Source: Actinomycetota bacterium (GTDB taxonomy: Bacteria; Actinomycetota; Acidimicrobiia; Acidimicrobiales; Poriferisodalaceae). Taken from it: 64,000 bases of DNA. Where the stretch lies: contig JABABU010000007.1 of the NCBI GenBank assembly GCA_014238065.1, forward strand, positions 26,966 to 90,965, read 5' to 3'. This document shows positions 33,806 through 42,986 of this stretch, piece by piece. A program made the position numbers and the translations under genes. The number at the start of each line of letters is the position of its first letter. Positions within the stretch are counted from its first letter, which is position 1. The notes beneath the pieces were generated by a model, which saw nothing but the letters and a program-made list of their open reading frames with translations, ran no database searches and was not told the DNA's origin.

Positions 33806-34855
33806 ATGACGAATCCGACGTTCCCCTCCGATCCGGCAGCAATGCAGACCGCCCTCGACGATCTTGGCTGGGTCGATGCTGATCCGACCGATCCCGAGAT
33901 CGAAACACTGCGCCGGCATCTTGCAGCGAACAACGGCATTCGCGGCCTCGACGTCGTGGATCCTGACGAAGTCGAACGAGCCGTCCGTATCTTCAACCGC
34001 GATGGCTTCGTCATCGTTCGCGACGTCCTCACTCGCGATCAACTCGACTTTCTCAAGGGCGGCTGCGACCGGGTGATCCACGAGATCACGTCGCTCGACA
34101 AGCACCGAGAAGGAAACCGCGGCTCTCACCGCTATTCGTTCGGCGCTTCCAGCATCACCGGTCAACAACTTCACCAACCCGAGTGGCAGATGCTGATCGA
34201 TCTCGACACGGTGACGCCGATCTTGATGGCACTGTTCGGCTCGCCGCAATACGCTCTCCGCGGGAGCGGAGGCGACTTCTGTCTTCCTGGCGCCTACCGC
34301 TACCAACCGCTGCACTCCGACATGGGCGATCGCCGAACGCTCGATGACGGATCCGAACACGGCTCGTTCAAGGACCATCGTCGGCTGCTGACGACACGCG
34401 ATCTCCCCACCCCGTACGTCTGCTGCAACTTTCTCACTGTCGATTTCACGCGAACCAACGGTCCGACCCGTCAGATTCCAGGCACTCAGCACTCGCGCGA
34501 ACTGCCACCAGGCCTGGAGGACGAGCCCGAATGGATGAAGTTGAGCACGGTGTGCCCGGCCCCGGCCGGGTCCGTGCTCGTCCGCGACGTCAGAGCTTGG
34601 CATGGCGGGACTCCGAACGTCTCGGATCACGTCAGAGCCATCCCGAATGTCGAGTACTTCGCGCCCTGGTATCGAGAGCAGGCGCCGCCGGCGATCAGCT
34701 ACGCCGACTGGGCGAAGCTGTCGGAGCATGCCCAGCGGATCTCGAGGCTGGTCGTGGCGGACTCTTCCGCGAAACTCCGCACCGGCGCCCAGATCGGTGC
34801 AACGCCGCGCGGCCTCGAAACCCCGGGGGAAAGCCCGAGTACGAACATTCGTTGA
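33806..34855 (+). CDS. Phytanoyl-CoA dioxygenase (PhyH) family oxygenase
   Basis: A 349-residue PhyH-type protein with a long N-terminal extension (about 55 residues) before the FNRDGFVIVRDVLTRDQL start of the fold. Triad: His170-x-Asp172 (QPLHSDMGD) and His266 (VRAWHGGTPN). The substrate is not predictable; the family includes hydroxylases of small metabolites and natural products. It is unlike the PhyH proteins at 11284 and 46570. It is convergent with hutH; the 157-bp gap between their stops contains no recognisable feature. Confidence 0.85.
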   Translation: MTNPTFPSDPAAMQTALDDLGWVDADPTDPEIETLRRHLAANNGIRGLDVVDPDEVERAVRIFNRDGFVIVRDVLTRDQLDFLKGGCDRVIHEITSLDKHREGNRGSHRYSFGASSITGQQLHQPEWQMLIDLDTVTPILMALFGSPQYALRGSGGDFCLPGAYRYQPLHSDMGDRRTLDDGSEHGSFKDHRRLLTTRDLPTPYVCCNFLTVDFTRTNGPTRQIPGTQHSRELPPGLEDEPEWMKLSTVCPAPAGSVLVRDVRAWHGGTPNVSDHVRAIPNVEYFAPWYREQAPPAISYADWAKLSEHAQRISRLVVADSSAKLRTGAQIGATPRGLETPGESPSTNIR

Positions 34856-35012
34856 TTTTCACTACCCTGTCCGACCGCGGTCAGCTCAAACCTTCCAATT
34901 GTCATCGACGAGGCGGGTCCAGCCGAACGAGCGGACCGGTGGACATCGGACTCGGTATGGAGAACGATCTCGAAGGTTTCAAGGTTTCCTGACCGGCTGG
35001 GTCGGCGACCAG

Positions 35013-36539
35013 TCAGGCCAGCCGGCACCCCGAAGCCACGATGGCCTCGTCGACCTCATCTCCCAGCAAGAGAGCTTCGACATCGGAGAGCTCAGGCGCC
35101 AGGAAACGATCGGGTCCGACTCCGTCGACGCTCTCGCGTACAACTCGGAGCATCGCGGCAGCCGTCGGGCCCGGTTGCAGCGGGGCGCGGAGCTCGACTG
35201 CCCGACACCCTATGGTCAGCTCGACAGCCAAGATTCGCCGGACATTGTCGATGAGCACGCGAAGCTTTCGCACAGCGCCCCATGCCATCGAGACGTGGTC
35301 CTCCTGCATGGCGCTGGTCGGCAACGAATCAACCGAGGCAGGGGCCGCCAGCCGTTTGTTCTCCGACGCCATCGCTGCGGCCGTGTAGTGGCCGATCATC
35401 AGTCCGCTGTCGACGCCGACCTCACCAGCCACGAACGGCGGGAGACCATGGCTGCGCGTCGGGTCGAGCATGCGATCCATCCTTCGCTCTGAGATCGCAC
35501 CCACCTCGGCCAGGGCAATGGCCATGAAGTCGGCCACGAAACCGAGCGGAGCTCCATGAAAGTTGCCACAGCTCTCGACCCGGCCATCGCTCAACACCAT
35601 CGGATTGTCGATCGCGGATGCGAGCTCGACTTCAGCAACACGTGCTGCATGCTCGACCGTGTCGCGGGCCGCACCGTGCACCGATGGAGTACACCGAATG
35701 GAATATGCGTCCTGCACACGAGGGTCGTCCTCGACATGGCTGGCCACGATCGTCGACTGATCGACCGCCATCCTGAGATTGGCTGCACTCAGCGCCTGGC
35801 CGAGATGCGGCCGAAGCGCCTGCAAATCAGCAGCAAAAGGGGCGGCGGTCGCCAGCAGACCCTCGATGGTCATGGCCGTGATGGCGTCGGCCTGGCGCAG
35901 CAGTCGCCGCGCGTCGAGGACTGCCAAACACAGCATTCCCAGAATGGCATCAGTGCCGTTGGTGACGGAGAGGCCCTCCTTCTCCTTGAGGACTACCGGT
36001 TCGATGTCTTCGGCGCGAAGAGCTTCGATTGCCGGCTTACGAGCGCCCCGGTGCATCACCTCACCCTCGCCGAGCATCGCCAGAGCACCGTGGGCGAGCG
36101 GTGCGAGATCGCCACTCGCTCCCAGCGACCCGTACTCCGGAACCACGGGCACGATGTCAGCGTTGAGCAGATCGATCATGCGTTGGGCAACAACGGGACG
36201 CGCGCCGCTGGCGCCGAGCGCGAGCGTCCTCGCTCGAAGGAACATCATCGCCCTGACGACCTCTTGTTCGACCGGAGGGCCCATACCGGCGGCGTGGCTC
36301 CTCACGAGCGCCATCTGCAGTGCTGTTCTCCGGTTCTCGGGAATCGGGACCGTGGCGAGTGCGCCGAAGCCAGTCGAGATCCCATATTTCGCCTCCCCTG
36401 CGGCAAGACGCTCGACGACGTCTCTGGCCGCCTCCATCCGAGCTGTTGCCTGGCTCGTGAGTTCGACTGCCTCTCCGTTTCGTGCAACGGCCGCAACGTC
36501 CTCGATCCGGACACCCGGACCGTCAAGCAGGTAGGTCAT
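35013..36539 (-). CDS. hutH: Histidine ammonia-lyase
   Basis: A 508-residue enzyme from ATG 36539. The MIO prosthetic group forms from Ala141-Ser142-Gly143 (PEYGSLGASGDLAPLAH), and YGISTGFGAL at residues 52-61 supplies the catalytic tyrosine. The C-terminal SMQEDHVSMAW segment appears as AMQEDHVSMAW. It removes ammonia from L-histidine to give urocanate, the first step of histidine degradation. The gene starts 17 bp inside the 3' end of the IclR gene, so the two are co-transcribed. The remaining hut genes lie on the opposite strand across the intergenic region at 37237-37358. Confidence 0.95.
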   Translation of the reverse strand: MTYLLDGPGVRIEDVAAVARNGEAVELTSQATARMEAARDVVERLAAGEAKYGISTGFGALATVPIPENRRTALQMALVRSHAAGMGPPVEQEVVRAMMFLRARTLALGASGARPVVAQRMIDLLNADIVPVVPEYGSLGASGDLAPLAHGALAMLGEGEVMHRGARKPAIEALRAEDIEPVVLKEKEGLSVTNGTDAILGMLCLAVLDARRLLRQADAITAMTIEGLLATAAPFAADLQALRPHLGQALSAANLRMAVDQSTIVASHVEDDPRVQDAYSIRCTPSVHGAARDTVEHAARVAEVELASAIDNPMVLSDGRVESCGNFHGAPLGFVADFMAIALAEVGAISERRMDRMLDPTRSHGLPPFVAGEVGVDSGLMIGHYTAAAMASENKRLAAPASVDSLPTSAMQEDHVSMAWGAVRKLRVLIDNVRRILAVELTIGCRAVELRAPLQPGPTAAAMLRVVRESVDGVGPDRFLAPELSDVEALLLGDEVDEAIVASGCRLA

Positions 36540-37236
36540 GGCGATGCTCCTGTTCCAAGCCGAGGTCGGCGATGAGCCCGCCGACCTCGATGAGGAGGTG
36601 ATTTTCGATGTTGGAGATGGTGGGACGGTCGAGTCGGTGGTCGGGGCCGACCACCGAGATCGCGACACCGAAGTCCCAGGTCGTCGCGATGGCAAGCGAC
36701 ACCGCGGTGATGTCCGGTTCGACGGCACCTGTTCTTGTCGCGATCGACCCAACCTCGGTCAACGCAGCTCCGACAGCGGTGCCTGCCAACGGCAGGTTCT
36801 GGCCAACCCAGCCGACATGACGTATTGCCCGGGGACTCTCGACCGTTGCGACATAAGTGGCGACCCGGCCATCGCTCACCGCAAGATATGACGACTCACC
36901 GGTCGACTCCACCAGCGCCTCGAGTCGCGGCTTGGTCAGTGCGATGAGCCACTCGAGTTGACCCTCGTCGCGGAGCGATGTCGCCAATCGCACCATGGTA
37001 GGACCGGCACTGAACTGACCAGCATCGTCACGATCGACGTAGCCACGTGCTTCGAGTGCTCGAAGATGTCGAAGCGCCGTGGTCGGTGTGAGTCCAACTT
37101 CATTGGCAACAGCCGTGAGATTGCACCTGTCGTGTGACAACACGACCTCCAACACATCGAGGGCTCTGCCGACGGCACGCGGAACTGTTGGTGCCGATGT
37201 GACACCTTCGAGTGTCGGGTCATCTGGCGGACTCAC
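36523..37236 (-). CDS. IclR family transcriptional regulator, probable hut regulator
   Basis: A 237-residue IclR protein. The N-terminal winged helix is at about residues 25-90 (GRALDVLEVVL, then LTAVANEVGLTPTTALRHLRALEARGYV). The effector domain has the usual GESSYLAVSDGRVATYVATVES and GWVGQNLPLAGTAVGAALTE segments. It lies between hutH and the divergent hutU operon, the standard place for a local regulator. Urocanate or a derivative is the likely effector by analogy with hut systems, though HutC (GntR) is the more usual hut regulator. Candidate target repeats lie in 37237-37358. Confidence 0.88.
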   Translation of the reverse strand: MSPPDDPTLEGVTSAPTVPRAVGRALDVLEVVLSHDRCNLTAVANEVGLTPTTALRHLRALEARGYVDRDDAGQFSAGPTMVRLATSLRDEGQLEWLIALTKPRLEALVESTGESSYLAVSDGRVATYVATVESPRAIRHVGWVGQNLPLAGTAVGAALTEVGSIATRTGAVEPDITAVSLAIATTWDFGVAISVVGPDHRLDRPTISNIENHLLIEVGGLIADLGLEQEHRHDLPA

Positions 37237-37358
37237 GGCGGGACCCCTTCATACGACGATTTCATCTGGTGACAATCGATGTTGACGGTTGACAACGTAG
37301 GGGAATCCGTCAGAGACTGCAATACGAATCAGGGCATCAATACAAACTGGAGACGCAG
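37237..37358. promoter_or_regulatory. Divergent hut control region
   Basis: A 122-bp gap between the IclR start and the oxygenase start. It contains GTTGAC twice in tandem (37281-37286 and 37288-37293, the second part of TTGACAAC) and CAATAC twice (37320-37325 and 37338-37343, 18 bp apart). Repeats of this spacing are plausible IclR targets. No clear -10 element was found. Confidence 0.4.
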
Positions 37359-38135
37359 GTGTCGGTGACTCACCTCAACATGGCAGACCACCCGATCGAA
37401 GACGAATCATTCGCCGTGGCCTGTCGGCGCCGCCTCGAGACCGACGGAGCGCTGATCCTGCGCCAGTTCTTCACACCGGACGCGATCGATAAGGTCGTAC
37501 GAGACTCGGCCCCCTTCGAAGGCTCGGCTTTCTACGCAGGATCAACGCACAACGTGTACCTCACTGAGGTAGATCCTGACCTCGGCCCGGGCCACGTGTT
37601 CAATCGCCAGGTCGCGAGCAGCAAGGGCCTCATCGCTGACGACCAGATCGGCGCCGACTCACCACTCAGAGCCGTCTACGAGAACCCGATCTTTCGAGCC
37701 TTCATCGCTCGCGTGGTCGACGTCGAGACGATCCATCCCTACGCCGACGCACTCTCGTCGATCAATGTTCACTACGCAGCAAGAGGCATGGAACTCGGCT
37801 GGCACTTCGACAACTCGTCGTTCGCCATCACGATGCTGGTGCAAGCTCCGGAACGCGGCGGCATCTTCGAATACGTACCGGGGGTGCGCACCGCGGCCAC
37901 AGGAGACAACGCGTACCCCAGAGTCGGTCGCATCTTGGATGGCAAAGAGCATCCCATGACGTTGAGCTTCGATCCTGGAGATCTCGTGATGTTCCGCGGC
38001 AGAGATGCCCTTCACAGAGTCACCCCGACGCAAGGCGATGTCACCAGGATCCTCGTCGTGTTCGCATTCAACGACGAACCTGGCATCAGGCTCTCGGATT
38101 CTGCACTCACGACCTTTTACGGTCGCACGGCGTGA
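37359..38135 (+). CDS. HalD/BesD-like Fe(II)/2-oxoglutarate oxygenase, predicted amino-acid hydroxylase
   Basis: A GTG start at 37359 is supported by GGAG 6 nt upstream. It has 258 residues. Ligands: His149-x-Asp151 (LGWHFDNSSF) and His219 (GRDALHRVTP), with Arg230 for 2-oxoglutarate. The layout (ELGWHFD, then QAPERGGIFEYVP, then FRGRDALHRVTP) resembles the HalD/BesD group acting on free amino acids. In the halogenases the aspartate of His-x-Asp is replaced by glycine. Here Asp151 is kept, so hydroxylation is expected. It is the first gene of the forward hut operon (21 nt before hutU), pointing to histidine, urocanate or a later intermediate as substrate. The family call is from pattern memory. 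Confidence 0.72.
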   Translation: MSVTHLNMADHPIEDESFAVACRRRLETDGALILRQFFTPDAIDKVVRDSAPFEGSAFYAGSTHNVYLTEVDPDLGPGHVFNRQVASSKGLIADDQIGADSPLRAVYENPIFRAFIARVVDVETIHPYADALSSINVHYAARGMELGWHFDNSSFAITMLVQAPERGGIFEYVPGVRTAATGDNAYPRVGRILDGKEHPMTLSFDPGDLVMFRGRDALHRVTPTQGDVTRILVVFAFNDEPGIRLSDSALTTFYGRTA

Positions 38136-38156
38136 CCTCCACACAAGGATGACGAC

Positions 38157-39830
38157 ATGAGCTCAATCGGAACCCCCGTCAAGAACATCTCTGCGCCGAG
38201 AGGACTGACCCTGGCCTGCAAAGGCTGGCAGCAAGAAGCTGCTTACCGGATGCTGCAGAACAATCTCGACCCAGAGGTGGCGGAGAACCCTGACGAACTC
38301 GTCGTGTACGGGGGAACAGGGCGCGCCGCTCGATCGTGGCCGGCTTACCACGCGATGCTCGCGACCCTGCGCGATCTCGAACCCGACGAAACGATGCTCG
38401 TTCAGTCGGGCAAACCGGTCGGTGTCATGCAGACGCACGAGTGGGCCCCAAGGGTCCTCATCGCCAACTCGAACCTGGTTCCCGACTGGGCCAACTGGGA
38501 CGAGTTCAGAAGACTCGAACGTCAAGGCTTGACCATGTTCGGGCAGATGACAGCCGGCAGTTGGATCTACATCGGCACTCAGGGCATCTTGCAGGGCACG
38601 TACGAGTGTTTCGCCGAGATCGGGAGGAAACGCTTCGGAGGAACGCTGGCCGGCACGCTCACCATCACCGCAGGGGCCGGCGGCATGGGAGGCGCCCAAC
38701 CTCTCGCCGTGACCATGAATGACGGTGTCGCTCTGGTGATCGACGTCGATCCGGCGATGCTCCAACGTCGCGTCGACCACCGCTACCTCGACGAGATCGC
38801 ACCTGACTACGCGAGCGCCGTGAAACGGGTGACCGATGCCAAAGCGTCGAGGACGCCGTTGTCGGTGGGGTTGCTCGGCAATGCAGCCGACATCTTGCCG
38901 AGGCTGTTGGCCGACGGCATCGACGCCGACATCGTGACCGATCAGACCAGCGCTCACGATCCGCTCAGCTACATGCCGAACGATCTGACCCCGGAAGCCG
39001 CGGCCGAACTCAAGGCCGCTCAGCCTGGGGAATACACACGTCGAGCCCAAGCAGCCATGGCCCGACACTGCGAGGCCATGGTCGGGTTCATGGACGCGGG
39101 TGCCGAGGTGTTCGACTACGGCAACAGTCTGAGAGCCGAAGCCGCACTCGGCGGGTTCGAGCGGGCATTCGACTATCCCGGCTTTCTCCCCGCCTATATT
39201 CGGCCGCTGTTCTGTGAAGGACTCGGTCCGTTCCGGTGGGTTGCGCTCTCGGGAGACCCCGCGGACATCGCAGCAACGGATCGAGCAGTTCTGGAAGAGT
39301 TTCCAGAGAACGAGTCACTGGCGCGGTGGATCCGGCTCGCCGGCGAGAGGGTCGCATTCCAGGGGCTTCCGGCTCGCATCTGCTGGCTCGGCTACGGAGA
39401 GCGCCATCGACTCGGCCTCAGGTTCAACGAAATGGTGAGGTCGGGTGAGCTGTCTGCTCCGGTCGTCATAGGACGAGATCACCTCGACTCTGGTTCTGTC
39501 GCATCGCCGTACCGCGAGACCGAGGACATGCTTGACGGGTCCGACGCCATTGCCGACTGGCCCTTGTTGAACGGTCTGGTCAACACCTGTTCGGGCGCTA
39601 CCTGGGTCAGTATCCACCACGGAGGCGGTGTCGGCATCGGCCGGTCGATTCACGCCGGTCAGGTCAGCGTCGCCGATGGCACCGACCTCGCGGCAGAGAA
39701 GCTTGAGCGAGTGCTCACCAACGATCCTGCAATGGGCGTCATTCGCCATGTCGACGCCGGTTATGAGCGGGCATCAGAAGTCGCGACCGAGCGAGGCGTC
39801 TGCGTGCCAATGAACGAAACCACACCATGA
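38157..39830 (+). CDS. hutU: Urocanate hydratase
   Basis: A 557-residue urocanase. Conserved segments are NAD-anchoring [11 protein letters not shown] (residues 51-61), [40 protein letters not shown] and [10 protein letters not shown] (173-182). The enzyme adds water to urocanate with NAD+ as electrophilic cofactor, giving 4-imidazolone-5-propionate. AAGGA precedes ATG 38157. The stop overlaps the downstream deformylase-like gene (ATGA at 39827), so hutU, the deformylase-like gene, hutF and hutI are translationally coupled in one operon. Confidence 0.96.
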   Translation: MSSIGTPVKNISAPRGLTLACKGWQQEAAYRMLQNNLDPEVAENPDELVVYGGTGRAARSWPAYHAMLATLRDLEPDETMLVQSGKPVGVMQTHEWAPRVLIANSNLVPDWANWDEFRRLERQGLTMFGQMTAGSWIYIGTQGILQGTYECFAEIGRKRFGGTLAGTLTITAGAGGMGGAQPLAVTMNDGVALVIDVDPAMLQRRVDHRYLDEIAPDYASAVKRVTDAKASRTPLSVGLLGNAADILPRLLADGIDADIVTDQTSAHDPLSYMPNDLTPEAAAELKAAQPGEYTRRAQAAMARHCEAMVGFMDAGAEVFDYGNSLRAEAALGGFERAFDYPGFLPAYIRPLFCEGLGPFRWVALSGDPADIAATDRAVLEEFPENESLARWIRLAGERVAFQGLPARICWLGYGERHRLGLRFNEMVRSGELSAPVVIGRDHLDSGSVASPYRETEDMLDGSDAIADWPLLNGLVNTCSGATWVSIHHGGGVGIGRSIHAGQVSVADGTDLAAEKLERVLTNDPAMGVIRHVDAGYERASEVATERGVCVPMNETTP

Positions 39831-40399
39831 CGGTGCGCCCGATCCTGTCGATCGGCCACCCGACCCTCCGAGAAGATGCGGCGGACATTCCGGTCGACGA
39901 GATCGGCTCGGACAAAGTGCAGCAACTCATCGACGACCTCATCGACACGATGCGCGACGCCAACGGCGCCGGCATCGCTGCCAACCAGATCGGGGTCGCA
40001 CGACGCGTCGCGGTGATGGAGGTGGGCGACAACCCTCGCTATCCCTATAAGCCGCGCATACCGCTCACAGTTGCCATCAATCCGCGCATCGAGGTACTCG
40101 ACGACGAGACCGTCGAGATCAACGAGGGTTGCCTCTCTGTCCCACTTCGGGGCAACGTGCTGCGAGCCGTAAACATCAACGTCGTGTACCTCGATCGCGA
40201 GGGTGTCGAACACGTCGAGGCGAAACGGGGCCTGACCGCAGGCACCTGGCAGCACGAGTGCGATCACCTTGACGGCGTGCTCTTCGTGGACAAGGTTCTC
40301 GACCCGACAACGCTCACCACATGGGCCGAGTTCGAAGCGCATCACCGCGACGCGTTCATCGAACGAATCGCTGAATTCGTCCAGCGGGTCGGATCGTGA
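39827..40399 (+). CDS. Peptide-deformylase-like protein inside the hut operon, candidate N-formylglutamate deformylase
   Basis: A 190-residue protein with all three deformylase motifs intact: [10 protein letters not shown] (Gln54), EGCLS (Cys102) and QHECDH (His143, Glu144, His147), the Fe(II)/Zn site of Def. Its placement is unusual. It overlaps hutU upstream (ATGA) and hutF downstream (GTGA) by 4 bp each. HutF produces N-formyl-L-glutamate, which normally needs HutG for deformylation, and no hutG lies in this locus. A Def-fold enzyme already removes formyl groups from N-formyl-methionine, so recruitment to N-formylglutamate is chemically natural. Alternatively it is an ordinary Def caught in the operon. 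Family certain; role inferred. Confidence 0.85.
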   Translation: MTVRPILSIGHPTLREDAADIPVDEIGSDKVQQLIDDLIDTMRDANGAGIAANQIGVARRVAVMEVGDNPRYPYKPRIPLTVAINPRIEVLDDETVEINEGCLSVPLRGNVLRAVNINVVYLDREGVEHVEAKRGLTAGTWQHECDHLDGVLFVDKVLDPTTLTTWAEFEAHHRDAFIERIAEFVQRVGS

Positions 40400-41736
40400 C
40401 GACCCGGCGTTACTGGTGCGAGGCAGCGCTCGTCGAGGGAGAGGTCGTCGAACAGGTCGCTATCGTCGTCACCGACGGCCGATTCAGGTCGGTCGATCCT
40501 GCATCGGCCGGATCTGAGGGTGCGACGACGCTCAAAGGCCTCACACTTCCCGGGTTCGCCAATGCGCACAGCCATGCCTTCCATCGCGCGCTCCGATCGC
40601 GAACCCAGGCCGACCGGGGATCCTTCTGGACGTGGCGCGAGATCATGTACCGCGCCGCCGAGCGCCTGACCCCAGACAACTACCACCGTCTGGCCAGAGC
40701 CACCTTCTCCGAGATGGCGATGGCTGGCATCTCCTCCGTTGGCGAGTTTCACTACGTGCACCACCAGTCGGACGGCACCCCATACGACGACGCCAACGAA
40801 ATGGGTCTCGCCTTGGTGAGCGCCGCGACCGACGCAGGCATTCGTCTCAGCCTCCTCGACACGATCTATCTGCACGGTGGCATCAGCAACGGCACCTACG
40901 TCGACCCTCACGCGGCGCAGGTTCGCTACAGCGACCGCTCGGTCGACGAATGGCTTCGTCGCGTCGATGCCCTCCCGAAGAGCGGTCGGCACGTCGTCGG
41001 CGCCGCGATTCATTCGGTGCGCGCCGTGGATAGCGACTCGATGGCCACAGTTGCAGCTTGGGCTGAGGAGAACGGGTCGCCCTTGCACGCTCACGTGTCA
41101 GAGCAACGCGCCGAGAACGATGCTTGCCTCGCGATGTACGGCCTGACGCCGATCCAACTCCTTGACCAGGTAGGGGCGCTCGGTCCGAACTTCTGCGCCA
41201 TCCACGCCACGCACCTGACCGAGGAAGATCGTCAGCTCCTTGGCGAGTCAGGGTCGGCGGTGTGCATGTGTCCGACAACGGAACGTGATCTCGGCGACGG
41301 TGTCGGACCGACCACCGAGCTCGCTGCGCTCGGCGTCGAGCTCAGCCTCGGCTCTGACTCCCATGCGGTCATCGACATGTTCGAAGAGGCAAGAGCGGTA
41401 GAACTGGACGAACGCCTGCGCTCCGAGCAGCGCGGATTTCACTCGGCCGCGGAGCTGATGGAGGCCGCGACGGTGCAGGGGCATCGACACATCGGCTGGA
41501 CCGACGCCGGAGCGATCGCGGTCGGGCAACGAGCAGACCTTGTCACGATCTCTTGGGACTCGGTGCGTCTCTCCGGAGCACCAAAGGACACGACGGCAGC
41601 TGTCTTCGCCGCAACCACTTCTGACGTCGACCACGTCGTCGTCGACGGCGAGGTCGTTGTCGTCGACGGCGCTCACGTGTCGATCGACGTCGTCAACGAA
41701 CTCGAACAATCGATCACAGAATTGCTGCAACAATGA
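40396..41736 (+). CDS. hutF: Formimidoylglutamate deiminase
   Basis: A 446-residue amidohydrolase-superfamily enzyme. The metal motif is NAHSHAFHRALR (His58, His60), followed by SVGEFHYVHH, CAIHATHLTEED and LGSDSHAVIDMFEEARAVE, the last carrying the catalytic aspartate. HutF hydrolyses N-formimino-L-glutamate to N-formyl-L-glutamate plus ammonia, the five-step variant of histidine degradation. The start GTG 40396 overlaps the stop of the deformylase-like gene (GTGA) and its own stop overlaps hutI (ATGA). HutF-type pathways require an N-formylglutamate deformylase, which is the argument for the gene between hutU and hutF. Confidence 0.93.
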   Translation: MTTRRYWCEAALVEGEVVEQVAIVVTDGRFRSVDPASAGSEGATTLKGLTLPGFANAHSHAFHRALRSRTQADRGSFWTWREIMYRAAERLTPDNYHRLARATFSEMAMAGISSVGEFHYVHHQSDGTPYDDANEMGLALVSAATDAGIRLSLLDTIYLHGGISNGTYVDPHAAQVRYSDRSVDEWLRRVDALPKSGRHVVGAAIHSVRAVDSDSMATVAAWAEENGSPLHAHVSEQRAENDACLAMYGLTPIQLLDQVGALGPNFCAIHATHLTEEDRQLLGESGSAVCMCPTTERDLGDGVGPTTELAALGVELSLGSDSHAVIDMFEEARAVELDERLRSEQRGFHSAAELMEAATVQGHRHIGWTDAGAIAVGQRADLVTISWDSVRLSGAPKDTTAAVFAATTSDVDHVVVDGEVVVVDGAHVSIDVVNELEQSITELLQQ

Positions 41737-42899
41737 GCCACGACACGTCTTCACTCGTCATCGACAACATCGGCCTTCTGGTCACCAACGACCCAAGCCT
41801 TGGTTCGGGGCCGCTCGGTGAGCTGAAGAACGCAAGCGTCGTCATCACCGACGGCTTCGTCGAGTCGATCGGACCCTCCGGGGCCGCGGCCGACTGGCAC
41901 ATCGACGCTGATGGAGCATGCGTGCTTCCAGGCTTCGTCGATTCCCACACGCACCTCGTCTTCGCCGGCGACAGATCCGAGGAATTCACCGCCAGAATGG
42001 CCGGCAAACCTTACGACGGTGGCGGGATTCGCGTCACCACCGACGCCACCCGCAGGACCTCGACAGACGAACTCCACCGGCTCCTTCAACTCAGGCTTGC
42101 AGAGGCTCACCGGGCAGGAACAACGACGATCGAAATCAAATCGGGCTACGGGCTCAACGTTGACGACGAGGTCAGGTCGCTCGAGATCGCCAAGACCTAC
42201 ACCGCCGAGTCGACATTTCTCGGCGCCCACCTCCTCCCATCAGAGTTCGAGGGCAGGGCTGATGACTACATCGACCTCGTCTGCGGCGAGATGCTGGACG
42301 GAGCGGCAGGTCACTCGAAATGGATCGACGCGTTCTGTGAGACCGGCGCCTTCGATGTCGATCAGAGCAGGGCCGTTCTCGAGGCGGGGAAGGCTGCCGG
42401 ACTCGGTCTTCGCCTTCACGGCAACCAACTCGGACATGGGCACGGGGTGCAACTCGCCGTCGAGTGCGGATGCGCCTCGGTTGATCACTGCACCTACCTC
42501 AGCGACGGCGACATCGAGGCGCTGGCTGGAAGCGACACCGTCGCCACGTTCCTTCCAGCGGCCGACTTTTCGACCAAGCAGCCTTACATCGATGCGCGCC
42601 GGGTCATCGACGCTGGGGCCACAGTCGCCATCGCGTCGAACTGCAACCCCGGTTCGAGCTACACCACGTCGATGTCGTTCTGTATTGCCATCGCTGTCCG
42701 CGAGATGGAGATGACCATTGAAGAAGCCATCCAAGCCGTGACGATCGGTGGCGCAGCAGCACTTCGCCGCAACGACATCGGCCGGCTCACTCCAGGATCG
42801 GCAGGCCACGCCGCCATCCTCGACGCGCCCTCCTATCACCACCTCGCCTACCGACCAGGCGTCCCTCTCATCCGCGACACAATCGGCCCCCTTGGCTGA
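41733..42899 (+). CDS. hutI: Imidazolonepropionase
   Basis: A 388-residue amidohydrolase with DSHTHLVFAGDRSEEF (metal ligands His72 and His74), EIKSGYGLN, HGNQLGHGHGVQLAVECG and the C-terminal SNCNPGSSYTTSM segment typical of HutI. It hydrolyses 4-imidazolone-5-propionate to N-formimino-L-glutamate. It is last in the hut operon, its ATG overlapping the hutF stop. A stable hairpin follows at 42914-42937. Confidence 0.95.
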   Translation: MSHDTSSLVIDNIGLLVTNDPSLGSGPLGELKNASVVITDGFVESIGPSGAAADWHIDADGACVLPGFVDSHTHLVFAGDRSEEFTARMAGKPYDGGGIRVTTDATRRTSTDELHRLLQLRLAEAHRAGTTTIEIKSGYGLNVDDEVRSLEIAKTYTAESTFLGAHLLPSEFEGRADDYIDLVCGEMLDGAAGHSKWIDAFCETGAFDVDQSRAVLEAGKAAGLGLRLHGNQLGHGHGVQLAVECGCASVDHCTYLSDGDIEALAGSDTVATFLPAADFSTKQPYIDARRVIDAGATVAIASNCNPGSSYTTSMSFCIAIAVREMEMTIEEAIQAVTIGGAAALRRNDIGRLTPGSAGHAAILDAPSYHHLAYRPGVPLIRDTIGPLG

Positions 42900-42913
42900 A
42901 TGTGCCCGCGCCG

Positions 42914-42937
42914 AGGCAACTCCGCTGAGTGTTGCCT
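42914..42937. terminator. Terminator hairpin after hutI, between convergent genes
   Basis: AGGCAAC (42914-42920) pairs perfectly with GTTGCCT (42931-42937) around a 10-nt loop, 15 nt after the hutI stop and before the stop of the opposite-strand flavin enzyme gene (42987). It may end transcription in both directions. There is no long T-run. Confidence 0.5.
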
Positions 42938-42986
42938 GAGACAGTCTTACCGTCTCGACGCGGCACTGCTCCCGGAGGGGACAGCT

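Noticed and set aside
37359..38135. Halogenase function for the HalD/BesD-like oxygenase
   Set aside because: Halogenases of this group replace the facial-triad aspartate by glycine; Asp151 is present here, so hydroxylation is expected.
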